A program made the translations under genes and the position numbers. A DNA stretch of 64,000 nt. Origin: Fumia xinanensis (GTDB taxonomy: Bacteria; Bacillota; Clostridia; Oscillospirales; Ruminococcaceae). The notes below the pieces were generated by a model that was not told the DNA's origin, did no database searches, and saw nothing but the letters and a program-made list of their open reading frames with translations. This document shows, piece by piece, positions 1 through 9,270 of this stretch. Positions within the stretch are counted from its first letter, which is position 1, and each line of letters begins with the position of its first letter. Location of the stretch: NCBI RefSeq assembly GCF_014384905.1, contig NZ_JACRSV010000001.1, positions 434,001 through 498,000 on the forward strand, in the 5' to 3' direction.

Positions 1-303
1 ATGAACGACCAAAATGATAAAAAAATTCTTTTGCGGGAATGCGGACGGCTTCGGCTGTCGTTGGACGCTGGCAAAAAGCTTCAAAAAGAACCCATTGTCT
101 TTCTCCATTATCCGCCGGTGTACGGAAATGGAGAATGCTACGAAATACTGGAAATTCTTCATGAATATGGCATCAAACAGGTGTATTACGGCCATATTCA
201 TGGATATTCTTCGGGATACGCCATTAATGGGGAACGAATCGGCATTGATTTCAGATTAGTATCCTGCGATTATTTGCAATTTTGCCCAAAAAAAATTGTC
301 TAA
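1..303 (+). CDS. Metallophosphoesterase, C-terminal part (gene starts left of the window)
   Basis: The 100 residues visible are the end of a calcineurin-like metallophosphoesterase. The segment FLHYPPVYGNGECYEIL followed by YYGHIHG matches the C-terminal metal-binding region of small clostridial phosphohydrolases, where the GHxHG histidines bind the dinuclear metal centre. The N-terminal DxH and GNHD motifs are absent, so the first codon in the window is probably an internal Met and the true start lies to the left. Frame 1 stays open to the very first base. The substrate cannot be told. The gene runs in the same direction as tig, about 190 bp upstream, but a separate promoter lies in between. 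Confidence 0.75.
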   Translation: MNDQNDKKILLRECGRLRLSLDAGKKLQKEPIVFLHYPPVYGNGECYEILEILHEYGIKQVYYGHIHGYSSGYAINGERIGIDFRLVSCDYLQFCPKKIV

Positions 304-356
304 ATTGTAAAAATCGGTAAAAGCGTTTTGAAAAACTAGCATTGTAAGGCAATCTA

Positions 357-365
357 TGGTATAAT
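357..365 (+). promoter_or_regulatory. Extended -10 promoter of tig
   Basis: TGG directly followed by TATAAT (360-365) is a full extended -10 element. A convincing -35 at 17 bp is not visible (TAGCAT at 337-342 is weak), as is usual for extended -10 promoters. It would give tig a leader of about 120 nt. Confidence 0.55.
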
Positions 366-494
366 GTCACCATTGTGCACTGTGCGATTGCGGTTCGTCT
401 GTGCCGCCAAAATCAAAAAAAGTACAGCCATTGCGGCAGTATGATTTTAAAAGCCGCACTTTCGGGATGACGGCTAAATTTAGGAGGATGTCAC

Positions 495-1775
495 ATGAGT
501 TTAGTATCCAAAAATAACGTTGCCACCAATAAATTTGAATTGGAAGTCCACGTTCCGGCAGAGGAATTTGAGAAAGCCTGCCAAAGTGCTTACCTGAAGC
601 GCGTGAAAAAAATTGAGGTGCCCGGTTTCCGCAAGGGCAAAGCCCCCCGTAAAACCATTGAGAAACTTTACGGTGAGGGTATCTTTTTTGAGGATGCCAT
701 CAACGCCGTTTACCCCAGTGCTTTGGAAGCAGCTGTAGAGGAAGCAGGACTTGAGCTCGTCGCCCGTCCCATGGTGGATGTGACCGATGTTTCCAAAGAG
801 GATGGCTTTAAGTTTAAAGCCGTCTGCGTTGTCAAACCGGAAGTTTCTGTCAAAGATTATAAAGGCATTAAGGTGTCCAAAGAGGTTAAAGAAGTCACTG
901 ATGAGGATATCGATAAAGAAATTGACCGTTTGAGAAACCGTAATGCAAGAACCATTTCTGTCTCTGATCGTGCTGCTCAGAACGACGATGTTGTTGTCAT
1001 CGACTTCGACGGTTCTGTAGACGGCGTTCCCTTTGACGGCGGCAAAGCAGAAAAATTTGAGCTGACTCTGGGTTCCGGCCAGTTTATCCCGGGCTTTGAG
1101 GATCAGATTGTTGGTCACAATGTGGGGGACGAGTTTGACGTGAATGTTAAATTCCCCGAGGATTACCACGCGGAAGAGCTCAAGGGTAAGGATTCTGTTT
1201 TTAAGGTGAAGATCCATGAAATCAATGCCAAAGAGCTTCCCGAGGTTGACGATGAGTTTGCAAAAGATGTCAGTGAGTTTGATACCCTCGCTGAAATGAA
1301 GGACGACATTAAAAACAAACTTGCTGAGCAGAACGAAAAGACCGCAACTACCGAGTTTGAGAACAAGCTGATCGACCAGGTCATCGCCAATATGGAAGGT
1401 GAAATTCCAGAAGAGATGTACGAAAGCAGAATCGACGAGATGGTTCGTGACTTTGACTACCGTTTGAGAAGCCAGGGCATGGACATCAACGTATACCTGC
1501 AGTACACTGGCATGGATATGGATGCATTCCGCCTGACCTTTAAGGAACAGGCTGAGAAACAGGTTAAGATTCGTCTGGCTTTGGAAAAAGTCGTCGAGCT
1601 GGAAAAAATTGAGACCACTGCCGAGGATTTAGAGAAAGAATATCAGCGCATTGCAGACTCCTACAACATGGAGCTGGATAAAGTGAAAACCATGCTTCCA
1701 GCTGCCGACCTGATGGCTGATGTTGCTGTCAATAAGGCTGTCGACCTGATTAAAGAATCAGCTGTTAAGGCATAA
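495..1775 (+). CDS. tig: Trigger factor
   Basis: Trigger factor is the ribosome-bound chaperone and peptidyl-prolyl isomerase that meets nascent chains at the exit tunnel. The 426 residues are the normal length. The ribosome-binding loop GFRKGKAPR is at residues 44-52. An FKBP-type isomerase domain spans about 160-245 (FDGSVDGVPFDGGKAE, then GSGQFIPGFEDQIVG). The C-terminal helical arms follow, rich in Glu and Lys. An AGGAGG ribosome binding site at 482-487 fixes the ATG at 495. The gene lies just before clpP and clpX, a conserved Firmicutes order linking folding and degradation. Identification is secure. Confidence 0.97.
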   Translation: MSLVSKNNVATNKFELEVHVPAEEFEKACQSAYLKRVKKIEVPGFRKGKAPRKTIEKLYGEGIFFEDAINAVYPSALEAAVEEAGLELVARPMVDVTDVSKEDGFKFKAVCVVKPEVSVKDYKGIKVSKEVKEVTDEDIDKEIDRLRNRNARTISVSDRAAQNDDVVVIDFDGSVDGVPFDGGKAEKFELTLGSGQFIPGFEDQIVGHNVGDEFDVNVKFPEDYHAEELKGKDSVFKVKIHEINAKELPEVDDEFAKDVSEFDTLAEMKDDIKNKLAEQNEKTATTEFENKLIDQVIANMEGEIPEEMYESRIDEMVRDFDYRLRSQGMDINVYLQYTGMDMDAFRLTFKEQAEKQVKIRLALEKVVELEKIETTAEDLEKEYQRIADSYNMELDKVKTMLPAADLMADVAVNKAVDLIKESAVKA

Positions 1776-1868
1776 TAAATAAGCTTCAGCGAATTTACGG
1801 AATAGATGGAATGATTTTCCGAATTGTTCATCTTTTTCGTCTAAACTGAAAATAGGCATATTGGGTTC

Positions 1869-1893
1869 GGGTGGGGAAGCAGATTCCTCACCC
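1869..1893 (+). promoter_or_regulatory. Stem-loop in the clpP leader
   Basis: GGGTGGGGAA (1869-1878) pairs with TTCCTCACCC (1884-1893) through one G-U pair, leaving a five-base loop. No T run follows, so it is not a standard terminator. It sits about 30 bases before the clpP ribosome binding site and could act on RNA stability or translation. The rest of the tig-clpP gap shows no strong promoter. Confidence 0.4.
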
Positions 1894-1932
1894 ATCCGTT
1901 GCTTATGGTCGATTTTGATTGGAGGAAAATAC

Positions 1933-2520
1933 ATGAGCTTAGTACCAATGGTCGTAGAGCAGACGAGCCGCGGCGAGCGCTCCTACGATATTTATTCGAG
2001 ACTTTTAAACGATAGGATTATCATGCTGGGTGAGGAGGTCAATGACACCACTGCCTCCCTCATCGTGGCCCAGCTTCTTTACCTGGAAGGCCAGGACCCC
2101 GACAAGGATATTCATCTTTATATCAACAGCCCCGGCGGTTCTATCACTTCCGGTATGGCGATTTATGACACCATGCAGTACGTCAAATGCGATGTGTCCA
2201 CCATTTGTGTCGGCATGGCGGCTTCCATGGGTGCATTTTTGCTGTCCAGCGGTGCCAAGGGCAAACGATTTGCCCTCCCCAACAGTGAAATCATGATTCA
2301 CCAGCCTTCCGGCGGCGCCCAGGGCCAGGCTACCGATATCGCAATCCAAGCGGAGCGAGTTCTGCGAATGAAGAAGCATTTGAACGAAATTCTGGCTTCT
2401 AATACTGGAAAATCCGTGGAGCAGATTCAAGCTGACTGCGAAAGAGACCACTTTATGTCCGCCTCGGAGGCTTGTGATTACGGCCTCATTGATAAAGTTA
2501 TCTTCAAAAGCGGCGAGTAG
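1933..2520 (+). CDS. clpP: ATP-dependent Clp protease proteolytic subunit
   Basis: ClpP forms the tetradecameric serine protease chamber that degrades proteins unfolded by ClpX or ClpC. From the ATG at 1933 the product has 195 residues, the family standard. The catalytic triad is visible: Ser98 in GMAASMG, His123 in IMIHQPSGG and Asp172 in CERDHF. The frame is open further upstream to 1861, but GGAGG at 1921-1925 selects 1933. clpX starts 9 bp after the stop, so the two are co-transcribed and will assemble as one protease. Confidence 0.97.
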   Translation: MSLVPMVVEQTSRGERSYDIYSRLLNDRIIMLGEEVNDTTASLIVAQLLYLEGQDPDKDIHLYINSPGGSITSGMAIYDTMQYVKCDVSTICVGMAASMGAFLLSSGAKGKRFALPNSEIMIHQPSGGAQGQATDIAIQAERVLRMKKHLNEILASNTGKSVEQIQADCERDHFMSASEACDYGLIDKVIFKSGE

Positions 2521-2528
2521 GAGGATTC

Positions 2529-3809
2529 ATGTCTGATTTTAACGAGAAAGAACCGGTAAAATGCAGCTTTTGCGGGAAATCGGAGCAGAATGTGGAGCGG
2601 ATGCTCCATTCGGCTAAAGCCAATATCTGTGATTCCTGTGTGGCACTTTGCTATGAGCTTTTGGCGGAAGAGGGCCTTTTTCCATCTCCCGATTCTTTTG
2701 AGCCCTATCAGCCCGAGAAAAACTTCAAGGCTCCCAAGCTTTTAAAACCCGCTGAAATAAAAGAAGTTTTGGATCAGTATGTCATCGGTCAGGAAAAGGC
2801 CAAGGTGACTCTTTCCGTTGCGGTTTACAATCACTATAAGCGCATTTTCATGGCCAAGGATACCGATGTGGAAATTCAGAAGAGTAACGTGCTGCTTCTG
2901 GGACCTACCGGCGTAGGAAAAACTCTTTTGGCTCAGACATTAGCAAAAACTTTGAACGTTCCTTTTGCTATCGCTGACGCCACCACTTTGACCGAGGCGG
3001 GTTACGTGGGCGACGATGTGGAAAACGTGCTGGTACGGCTGCTGCAGGCGGCAGATTTTGACGTAGAGGCGGCCCAGCGGGGTATCATCTATATCGATGA
3101 GATCGATAAGATCACCCGCAAATCGGAAAACGCTTCTATTACCCGCGACGTCAGCGGTGAGGGCGTGCAGCAGGCACTTTTGAAAATTCTGGAGGGCACT
3201 GTTGCAAATGTGCCGCCCCAAGGCGGGCGCAAGCACCCTCATCAGGAATTCATCCAGCTGGATACCAAGAACATTTTGTTCATCTGCGGCGGCGCATTTG
3301 AGGGGATTGAAAAGATTATCGAACGCCGAATGGATTCCTCCTCCATCGGGTTCGGAGCCAATATTCAGAAAAGTCAAGACAAGGGAAAAGGGGAACTGCT
3401 CAAAAAGATTATTCCCGCGGATTTGGTGAAATTCGGCATCATTCCTGAACTTGTGGGCCGTTTACCGGTCATCTCCACGTTGGAGGATTTGACCGAGGAG
3501 CAATTGGTTCGCGTCCTCACTGAGCCAAAGAATTCACTCCTGCGCCAGTACAGCGGCCTGTTCGAACTGGACGATGTGGAGCTTGTTATGGATGAGGAAG
3601 CACTCCAGGCGATTGCACGGGAAGCCATAAAGCGAAAAACCGGCGCCAGGGGTCTTCGGAATATCATGGAGGAAATCCTTTTAAACCTGATGTTTGTAGT
3701 TCCATCCGACGATTCCATTTCCAAGGTGGTCATCACCCCAGACGTGGTGGATGGTTCCGGCACAGCAAAGGTCTTACGGCGGAAGCAGCCGCTTAAAAAG
3801 GCAAAATAG
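2529..3809 (+). CDS. clpX: ATP-dependent Clp protease ATP-binding subunit ClpX
   Basis: ClpX is the hexameric AAA+ unfoldase that recognises tagged substrates and feeds them into ClpP. The N-terminal zinc-binding domain has Cys12, Cys15, Cys34 and Cys37. Walker A GPTGVGKT is at residues 125-132 and a Walker B YIDEIDK lies near 190, followed by the usual pore and sensor region and the C-terminal small domain. The 426-residue length is normal. GGAGG lies just before the ATG, 9 bp from clpP. A strong terminator at 3818-3846 ends the operon. Confidence 0.97.
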   Translation: MSDFNEKEPVKCSFCGKSEQNVERMLHSAKANICDSCVALCYELLAEEGLFPSPDSFEPYQPEKNFKAPKLLKPAEIKEVLDQYVIGQEKAKVTLSVAVYNHYKRIFMAKDTDVEIQKSNVLLLGPTGVGKTLLAQTLAKTLNVPFAIADATTLTEAGYVGDDVENVLVRLLQAADFDVEAAQRGIIYIDEIDKITRKSENASITRDVSGEGVQQALLKILEGTVANVPPQGGRKHPHQEFIQLDTKNILFICGGAFEGIEKIIERRMDSSSIGFGANIQKSQDKGKGELLKKIIPADLVKFGIIPELVGRLPVISTLEDLTEEQLVRVLTEPKNSLLRQYSGLFELDDVELVMDEEALQAIAREAIKRKTGARGLRNIMEEILLNLMFVVPSDDSISKVVITPDVVDGSGTAKVLRRKQPLKKAK

Positions 3810-3817
3810 ATGCAAAA

Positions 3818-3846
3818 AGAGCACCGGAATTTCCGGCGCTCTTTTC
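3818..3846 (+). terminator. Intrinsic terminator of clpX
   Basis: AGAGCACCGGAA pairs with TTCCGGCGCTCT with a single A/C mismatch, followed by TTTTCTATTTTTT. It lies 9 bases after the clpX stop codon. Confidence 0.85.
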
Positions 3847-3891
3847 TATTTTTTACTTTGAACTTATTGATCCCATTAATAATCTGAACAG

Positions 3892-3923
3892 AAAAGCCAG
3901 CACCAAATCGGTACTGGCTTTTT
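3892..3923 (-). terminator. Terminator between clpX and the GHL10 gene
   Basis: AAAAGCCAGCACC and GGTACTGGCTTTTT form a hairpin with U-rich flanks on both strands. It lies 12 bases beyond the stop of the minus-strand hydrolase gene, so it mainly serves that gene but can stop transcripts from both sides. Confidence 0.8.
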
Positions 3924-3934
3924 ATTGCTATTAT

Positions 3935-5533
3935 TTACAGCATTACACCGTCTGCTCCAATGCGGTAGCCATCCGGAGTGGTCATACTGGTACCCATGAC
4001 ACCGTCGCTGAGGAAGTAGTACCACTTCCCGTCGATCTTTTTCCAACCAATCTGCATGGCACCGTTCCCATTGAGATAGTACCACTTGTTATTCTGTTTG
4101 AGCCATCCGGTGCGCATATAGCCGCCGCCGTTCATAAAGTACCAAGTGCCGCCAATTTTCTGCCAGCCGGTTTTCATGAGAACGGTTTTGGGGTCGAGAT
4201 AAAACCAGCTGCCGTCTACCTTTTTCCAGCCGTTGGCATAACTGCCGTTTTTCAGCCGCAGTTTGTAGCTGCCGTCGGAGAGCTTGACCCAGGTGCCTTG
4301 TCCATCCTTGGTGGAAGACTGGCTTGCGAGCTTCGGCACGCCGTTTTTATGCACGTTGGTGTAGTAGGATTGAAGTCCGGGAACCGTTAAGAGAAATTTA
4401 TAGCGGAAATGCATCTCTCCAGCGATTTCAGGAATGGTCTGGTTCAGTGCCATCTGATCCTGGATGGCGGCAATGCCGTACCAGGGACTGGATGTGGAAG
4501 ATTCGCCTGCTTTGTAATCGGCGAGGCCCATATAGAGCTTGACACCGGTGCCTTTGACTACGTCAGCCCACCAATTTGCCAAAATTTCATAGTTTGCGTT
4601 GGACTGCCCGATATACCAGTAAACCTGAGGGCAGATATAGTCGAGCCAGCCTTCTTTGACCCATTTTCGGGTATCCGCATAATGGGATGAATAGCTCTGT
4701 CCGCCGCTGGTGGCAGATCCCTCTGGCCGGCTGCTGGATTTGTTGGCCCAAATACCTGCGGGGCTGACGCCAAAGGATACGCTGGAATCCGCTTTATGTA
4801 CCGCGTCGTTGAGACCCTGGATCAGCTTGTTTACGTTGTCTCTGCGCCAATCATCGATATTCGAAAAACCGCTTCCATACTGGGCAAAGGTCGCACTATC
4901 ATTAAAACTTGTCCCGGGATAGAAGTAGTCGTCCAAATGAATGCCGTCAACATCGTAGTTATTGACGATTTCCACCGCCCCGTCGATGACCAGCTGCCGC
5001 ACTTCCGGCAGTCCGGGGTTCAGGTAGTAGTTTCCGTCGGAGTATTTCACGGTCCAATCAGGGTGGAGTTTAGCAGGGTTGCTGGAAGTGAGGGAATTCC
5101 ATTCGGATTCGCCGCCTTTGGTAACGCGGTAAGGGTTGAGCCAGGCATGGAGCTCCATACCGCGGCTGTGAGCTCCATCGATCCAATACTGTAGCGGGTC
5201 AAACCCACCAGAGGGAGCGGTCCCCTGAGAGCCGGTCAGGTATTTGCTCCACGGGTAGATGTTAGAAGGATAAAAGGAATCTCCAGATGGACGGACCTGC
5301 AAAATAACTGCGGTCATGCCCATGCTTTTGCAGTTGTCGAGAATAGTGTCTGCCTCGGATTTAAGTTTGGATGAATTCGTGGTTGCTGCCGAAGGGTAGT
5401 CCAAGTTGTAGACAGTGGACACCCACACCGCGCGAAAAGTCTTAGCCTCAGCGGCAGAGGCGGACAGTGGAAGCGCCGTTAGGCAGAATACCAGCAGAGC
5501 CGCCAGGGAAATGAGCTTGGTAAATCGTTTCAT
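3935..5533 (-). CDS. Secreted glycoside hydrolase (GHL10/DUF187) with cell-wall-binding repeats
   Basis: The 532-residue protein begins with a signal peptide (MKRFTKLISL, hydrophobic core, then ASAA around residue 27). Residues about 33-390 form a GHL10-type hydrolase-like barrel; FRAVWVSTVYNLDYPS and GIHLDDYFYP are typical of this family. The C-terminal 120 residues hold four or five choline-binding-like repeats of about 20 residues, each with GW.K..G.WYY(F/L), which anchor proteins to the cell envelope. The product is therefore probably exported and wall-associated, cutting an unidentified glycan or cell-wall polymer. A GGA-containing ribosome binding site precedes the ATG. It is transcribed alone. 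Confidence 0.85.
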   Translation of the reverse strand: MKRFTKLISLAALLVFCLTALPLSASAAEAKTFRAVWVSTVYNLDYPSAATTNSSKLKSEADTILDNCKSMGMTAVILQVRPSGDSFYPSNIYPWSKYLTGSQGTAPSGGFDPLQYWIDGAHSRGMELHAWLNPYRVTKGGESEWNSLTSSNPAKLHPDWTVKYSDGNYYLNPGLPEVRQLVIDGAVEIVNNYDVDGIHLDDYFYPGTSFNDSATFAQYGSGFSNIDDWRRDNVNKLIQGLNDAVHKADSSVSFGVSPAGIWANKSSSRPEGSATSGGQSYSSHYADTRKWVKEGWLDYICPQVYWYIGQSNANYEILANWWADVVKGTGVKLYMGLADYKAGESSTSSPWYGIAAIQDQMALNQTIPEIAGEMHFRYKFLLTVPGLQSYYTNVHKNGVPKLASQSSTKDGQGTWVKLSDGSYKLRLKNGSYANGWKKVDGSWFYLDPKTVLMKTGWQKIGGTWYFMNGGGYMRTGWLKQNNKWYYLNGNGAMQIGWKKIDGKWYYFLSDGVMGTSMTTPDGYRIGADGVML

Positions 5534-6060
5534 GAGGTGAATCCTTTCTTTTCTTTTGTTATTTTTGAGGGATTATATGTCCGTGCATAAAAAAGATTGC
5601 ATCAAAACCCAGCTGACTTTTGACACCAAAACGCCAAGCCGCAAGAAAGGCAAAGTCCTTTGGATTTTTGGTACAATGCTGTCATTTTAGCTGCACAGAG
5701 CAAGTACAATGAACCATGAAGTATGACATAGCCGCAAGCCCAAAGGGCCTGCGTGCCGCTCAGAGGCAAATCTCCGGCCAAGGGAGGAGAAAGCTGTATT
5801 GCAATAAAAACCACTACCGTTTTTGTGGCGGTAATCCGCAGCCTGCACAATACAGGCGGCTCTGCCGCCCACTTTGCTTTTTATTATAGCACAGAGCAGG
5901 CAATCCCTTCAACTGCAAGATTATGGAAAACCGGGGAAATCCGGAGAAAAAACGACAAAACATGCCGTATACTGGACAGAAAAGGCCTTTTGTGGTAGAA
6001 TTTGAGGAACACTGAAACGGAACGAACATATTCAGAACTTTTTGAAAGGAGATAAGCCAT
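5534..6060. other. Intergenic region rich in short inverted repeats
   Basis: No convincing gene was seen in these 527 bases. The stretch from about 5640 to 5890 has several short hairpins: GCCC-AAA-GGGC near 5738, CTCC/GGAG around 5772-5787, GCCTG/CAGGC near 5840-5856 and a perfect GGCGGC-TCT-GCCGCC at 5855-5869. On the minus strand TATAAT lies at 5883-5888, immediately upstream of these. The right end carries the promoter of the acetyltransferase. The make-up resembles the palindrome array at 11.9-12.2 kb. Confidence 0.5.
5973..6001 (+). promoter_or_regulatory. Promoter of the GNAT acetyltransferase gene
   Basis: TGGACA (5973-5978), a 17-bp spacer and TAGAAT (5996-6001) preceded by TGG give a near-consensus sigma-A promoter with an extended -10. 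It lies 60 bp before the start codon. Confidence 0.7.
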
Positions 6061-6870
6061 ATGGTGGAACTTAATAAAGAACAGATACCTAGGATTTCCC
6101 CTTTGTATGAGGGAATCCAGGAAACGCTGATTTGGGGCTGCCTGGATGGCAGCATGGGCCGGGCTTTCGCCGACAATGCTGAACATCCCAAAGCCGCACA
6201 GATCGTCAGCGGGGATTTCTGTTTTTTGGCAGGAGACAGCCTTGCCCCTGGTGCGAAAGAACTGATTTTAAATTTCCACGCCTGTGGGGACTGCATGTTC
6301 ATCGTGCCTTATGGAGAAAACTGGGCCTCCCAGATTGAGAAAGTTTACGGGGCCCGCGCCCAACGAATTACCCGGTACGCCATCCATAAAGACGGCGATG
6401 TTTTCGACCGAGAGCATTTAAAACGTCTGTCGAAAAGCCTTCCGCAAGGCTTTTGTATGACGCCCATTGGCGAAAAGGAATATGAAATGATTTTGCAGGA
6501 GAAATGGTGCCGGGATTTTTGTGGAAATTTTTTATCCTCTAAAGATTATGTGAATCGTGGATTGGGTTTTGTTGCATGGCATGATGGAAAAATTGTCGCT
6601 GGTGCGTCTTCCTACACGGTATACCAGGGCGGTATCGAGATTGAAATCGTCACTCATGAAAATTATCGGCAGAGGGGTTTGGCCTCTGCCTGCGGGGCGG
6701 CGCTGATTCTTGCCTGCCTCCAAAAAGGACTCTATCCCAGTTGGGACGCGGCGAACCTGAAGTCAGTGGGGCTGGCAAAAAAGTTGGGCTACCATTATGA
6801 CCGGGAATATCTGGCCTACTGCGTTTCTCGAGATGCAGCGGCTCATTCGAAGAAAAGTTTGGAGTCATAA
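6061..6870 (+). CDS. GNAT family N-acetyltransferase
   Basis: A 269-residue protein of the GNAT_acetyltran type, the group that includes zwittermicin-resistance-like proteins. The N-terminal half (about 1-150) is the less conserved lobe. The C-terminal half has the acetyl-CoA-binding core: a beta strand IEIEIVTHENYRQRGLAS (about 195-212) with the Q/R-x-x-G-x-A pyrophosphate loop, then WDAANLKSVGLAKKLGY, typical of motif B. It should transfer an acetyl group to a small molecule or protein amine, but the substrate is unknown. AAGGAG at 6046-6051 selects the ATG. It is monocistronic, with its own promoter and terminator. Confidence 0.85.
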   Translation: MVELNKEQIPRISPLYEGIQETLIWGCLDGSMGRAFADNAEHPKAAQIVSGDFCFLAGDSLAPGAKELILNFHACGDCMFIVPYGENWASQIEKVYGARAQRITRYAIHKDGDVFDREHLKRLSKSLPQGFCMTPIGEKEYEMILQEKWCRDFCGNFLSSKDYVNRGLGFVAWHDGKIVAGASSYTVYQGGIEIEIVTHENYRQRGLASACGAALILACLQKGLYPSWDAANLKSVGLAKKLGYHYDREYLAYCVSRDAAAHSKKSLES

Positions 6871-6920
6871 ATCATTCTAAGTATGTAGGATTTTATCGAT
6901 CCGGCGACTATAAGCATAGA

Positions 6921-6950
6921 AAAAAGGAGAGGTATTTTCCTCTCCTTTTT
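6921..6950. terminator. Bidirectional terminator
   Basis: AAAAAGGAGAGG and CCTCTCCTTTTT form a perfect 12-bp stem around a six-base loop. It lies between the acetyltransferase and the convergent alpha-galactosidase and can stop both. Confidence 0.85.
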
Positions 6951-7043
6951 CCATTCTTCTATGCCAACGGACGGGTTCATTGAAACCGAGACAAGCTTTC
7001 TTTTTAAATGTCCCCATCTGTATTTATAATATAAAATGTTTTG

Positions 7044-9251
7044 TTATTCTACAACCTTTTTCAGATGATAGCAATGGCTCTCAAAATCCTTTTTGGGTCT
7101 GGGTACTAAAATACCGGCGTTCATGAGGATGTCTCCCGGCAGTGTTAATGTTTTTTCATTTCCTTCGACTTTGTACAACGCCTCTGGATCGAGTCCCTGG
7201 AGTTTCAACCGGTAATTGGGCTGCTCCAAATGAATAAGATGATACACGTATACGGCGAAAGCTTGGTCCTTAGCTTTCGAGACGGACATCCAGGCGGCGG
7301 TCCCTGCGTCGAAAGGGTTGACCAGCCGGTAGAAGTCTCCAAATTGGACGAGACCGCGTATTTCCTTGTAAAAAGCAACCTGTTTTTTGATTTCGTCCTT
7401 TTCTTCATCCGAAAGCTGGAGCAGCTCCAGCTCGTAGCCGAACGCCCCAAAATAAGCCACATTGGCGCGGGTGTCCAAAGGTGTCGTCCGATGGAGCTGA
7501 TGGTTAGGTACAGCGGACACATGGGCACCCATAGTGCTGATGGGATATACGAGGCTCGTGCCATACTGAATTTTGGTGCGGGCGATGGCGTCGCTATTAT
7601 CGCTGGTCCAGACCTGAGGCATGTAGTAGAGCATGCCGGGGTCAAACCGTCCCCCGCCGCCGGAACAGCTTTCAAACAGAATATCCGGGAAGCGGGTGAC
7701 CAGGGCTTCCATAATTCGATACAGCCCCAGAATGTATCGGTGGGCGGTTTCACCCTGTTGGTCAGCAGGAAGAGCAGCAGAACCTATTTCCGACAGGTTT
7801 CGGTTGTAGTCCCATTTGACATAGCTCAGATCGGCGCTTCCGAAAACATTAGTCATAGCGTCGATCACGTAATCGCAGACATCGTCCCGAGAGAGGTCCA
7901 GCACCAGCTGCTGCCGCCCCTGGGACGATTCCCTCTGAGGAACATGGAGGCACCAGTCAGGATGGGCCCTAAACAGGTCGCTGTCAGGGGAAACCATCTC
8001 CGGTTCTACCCATAGACCAAACTGAATGCCCAGCGACTTCATCTTATCGGTGATTCCTTGGATTCCGCCAGGCAGCTTTCTTTCGTCTACCACCCAGTCT
8101 CCCAGGGAGCAGCGGTCGTTGTCGCGCTTACCAAACCATCCGTCATCCATAACGAACAGTTCGATTCCCAAATTAGCTGCCTCTTTTGCCAGCTTCAGCA
8201 GCTTTTCCTCGGTGATATCAAAGTAGGCGGCTTCCCAGCTGTTGATGAGAACAGGGCGCTCCTGATCCCGAAATTTCCCGCGGCAGAGTCTTTTCTGATA
8301 AAGCTCATGATAAATGTGGGACATAGCATTCAAGCCTTGGTCGGAAAACGTAAGTACTGCTTCCGGAGCGGTAAAAGATTCCCCTGGACAGAGCTTCCAA
8401 CTAAAATTCTGGGGATGGATGCCTCCCTGAACCCGTGCAAAGTCCAGCATGTCCAGTTCGGTGCTCATTCGAAAGCTGCCCGAATAGACCAAACTAAAAC
8501 CGAAAACCTCTCCCTGCTGTTCATCGGTACCAGGGGCCAACAAGGCAAGAAAGGGGTTTTCAAAATGGGAGCTGGCTCCTCTGGTACTCTCGATAGACTG
8601 TGTCCCTTGACGGAGCGGGGTAGTACAGATATTGCGTTCATTGCCCCAGTTTCCCGCCAGCTGCAAAAAACGGTAATTCGCGGATTGAGGCAAGTCAACG
8701 TTGAAGGAAAACACCCGGTCTAAAATCACATTATCACAGCCACAGTTGACTACCTGAGTGCTGCGTACAATGGCATCACTGCCCTCAAAAATCGAGTAGT
8801 TCAAAATCACGTCCAAGTTGGCCGCATCATCATGGAGGGTCACTTGAAGCGTCAAGGCTTCCTCTTTCTCTTCCACGTAAGTCGAGGGAAGTCCTGGGAG
8901 GGATGGTTTGCCTTTTATAATTTTATAATCCTTGTACCATAGGGCTAGAATTTCCGAACCGTTTGCTAATCGGCATTCTATTGCAGGCCCTCGGTAATCG
9001 CCGCTGCCGTAGGTAGGCACTTCCTGAGGAGCCGTGCCGAGACAGAAGTTTTGGGTTTTAGGCGCAACGGGATAAAAAGACAGCCTCTGATTCATTTCCT
9101 CCATGAGATAGTCGAGGTACGCTCCGTTTTGAACCCGTTTTCCCCAGTAGAGATGGAGCAAATATCGGTCAAAAGCCACCTTCATCACATAGGAAACGTT
9201 TTGGGTCTGCAGATGAAAAATCTGACGTGTTTTATCAAAGGTAATCTTCAT
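7044..9251 (-). CDS. Alpha-galactosidase, glycoside hydrolase family 36
   Basis: The enzyme releases terminal alpha-1,6-galactose from raffinose-family sugars, melibiose or galactomannan. The 735 residues match the cytosolic tetrameric GH36 group. Signature blocks are WVEPEMVSPDSDLFRAHPDW, YVKWDYNRN with the nucleophile Asp481, and WTSDNSDAIAR with the acid/base Asp551. The 70-residue spacing equals that of characterised members. No signal peptide is present, so sugars must be imported first. A GAGAGGAAG site precedes the ATG. A hairpin lies at the very 5' end of its transcript. galE, 1.4 kb away, could process the galactose after phosphorylation, but no transporter or regulator is adjacent. 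Confidence 0.95.
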   Translation of the reverse strand: MKITFDKTRQIFHLQTQNVSYVMKVAFDRYLLHLYWGKRVQNGAYLDYLMEEMNQRLSFYPVAPKTQNFCLGTAPQEVPTYGSGDYRGPAIECRLANGSEILALWYKDYKIIKGKPSLPGLPSTYVEEKEEALTLQVTLHDDAANLDVILNYSIFEGSDAIVRSTQVVNCGCDNVILDRVFSFNVDLPQSANYRFLQLAGNWGNERNICTTPLRQGTQSIESTRGASSHFENPFLALLAPGTDEQQGEVFGFSLVYSGSFRMSTELDMLDFARVQGGIHPQNFSWKLCPGESFTAPEAVLTFSDQGLNAMSHIYHELYQKRLCRGKFRDQERPVLINSWEAAYFDITEEKLLKLAKEAANLGIELFVMDDGWFGKRDNDRCSLGDWVVDERKLPGGIQGITDKMKSLGIQFGLWVEPEMVSPDSDLFRAHPDWCLHVPQRESSQGRQQLVLDLSRDDVCDYVIDAMTNVFGSADLSYVKWDYNRNLSEIGSAALPADQQGETAHRYILGLYRIMEALVTRFPDILFESCSGGGGRFDPGMLYYMPQVWTSDNSDAIARTKIQYGTSLVYPISTMGAHVSAVPNHQLHRTTPLDTRANVAYFGAFGYELELLQLSDEEKDEIKKQVAFYKEIRGLVQFGDFYRLVNPFDAGTAAWMSVSKAKDQAFAVYVYHLIHLEQPNYRLKLQGLDPEALYKVEGNEKTLTLPGDILMNAGILVPRPKKDFESHCYHLKKVVE

Positions 9252-9270
9252 CGAAAACTTCCTCTCTGTT

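Noticed and set aside
501..1217. A 238-codon open frame antisense to tig
   Set aside because: It mirrors the codon pattern of tig, has no ribosome binding site and no known family; tig itself is certain.
7230..8015. A 261-codon frame antisense to the alpha-galactosidase gene
   Set aside because: It lies wholly inside a secure GH36 gene and has no family or translation signal.
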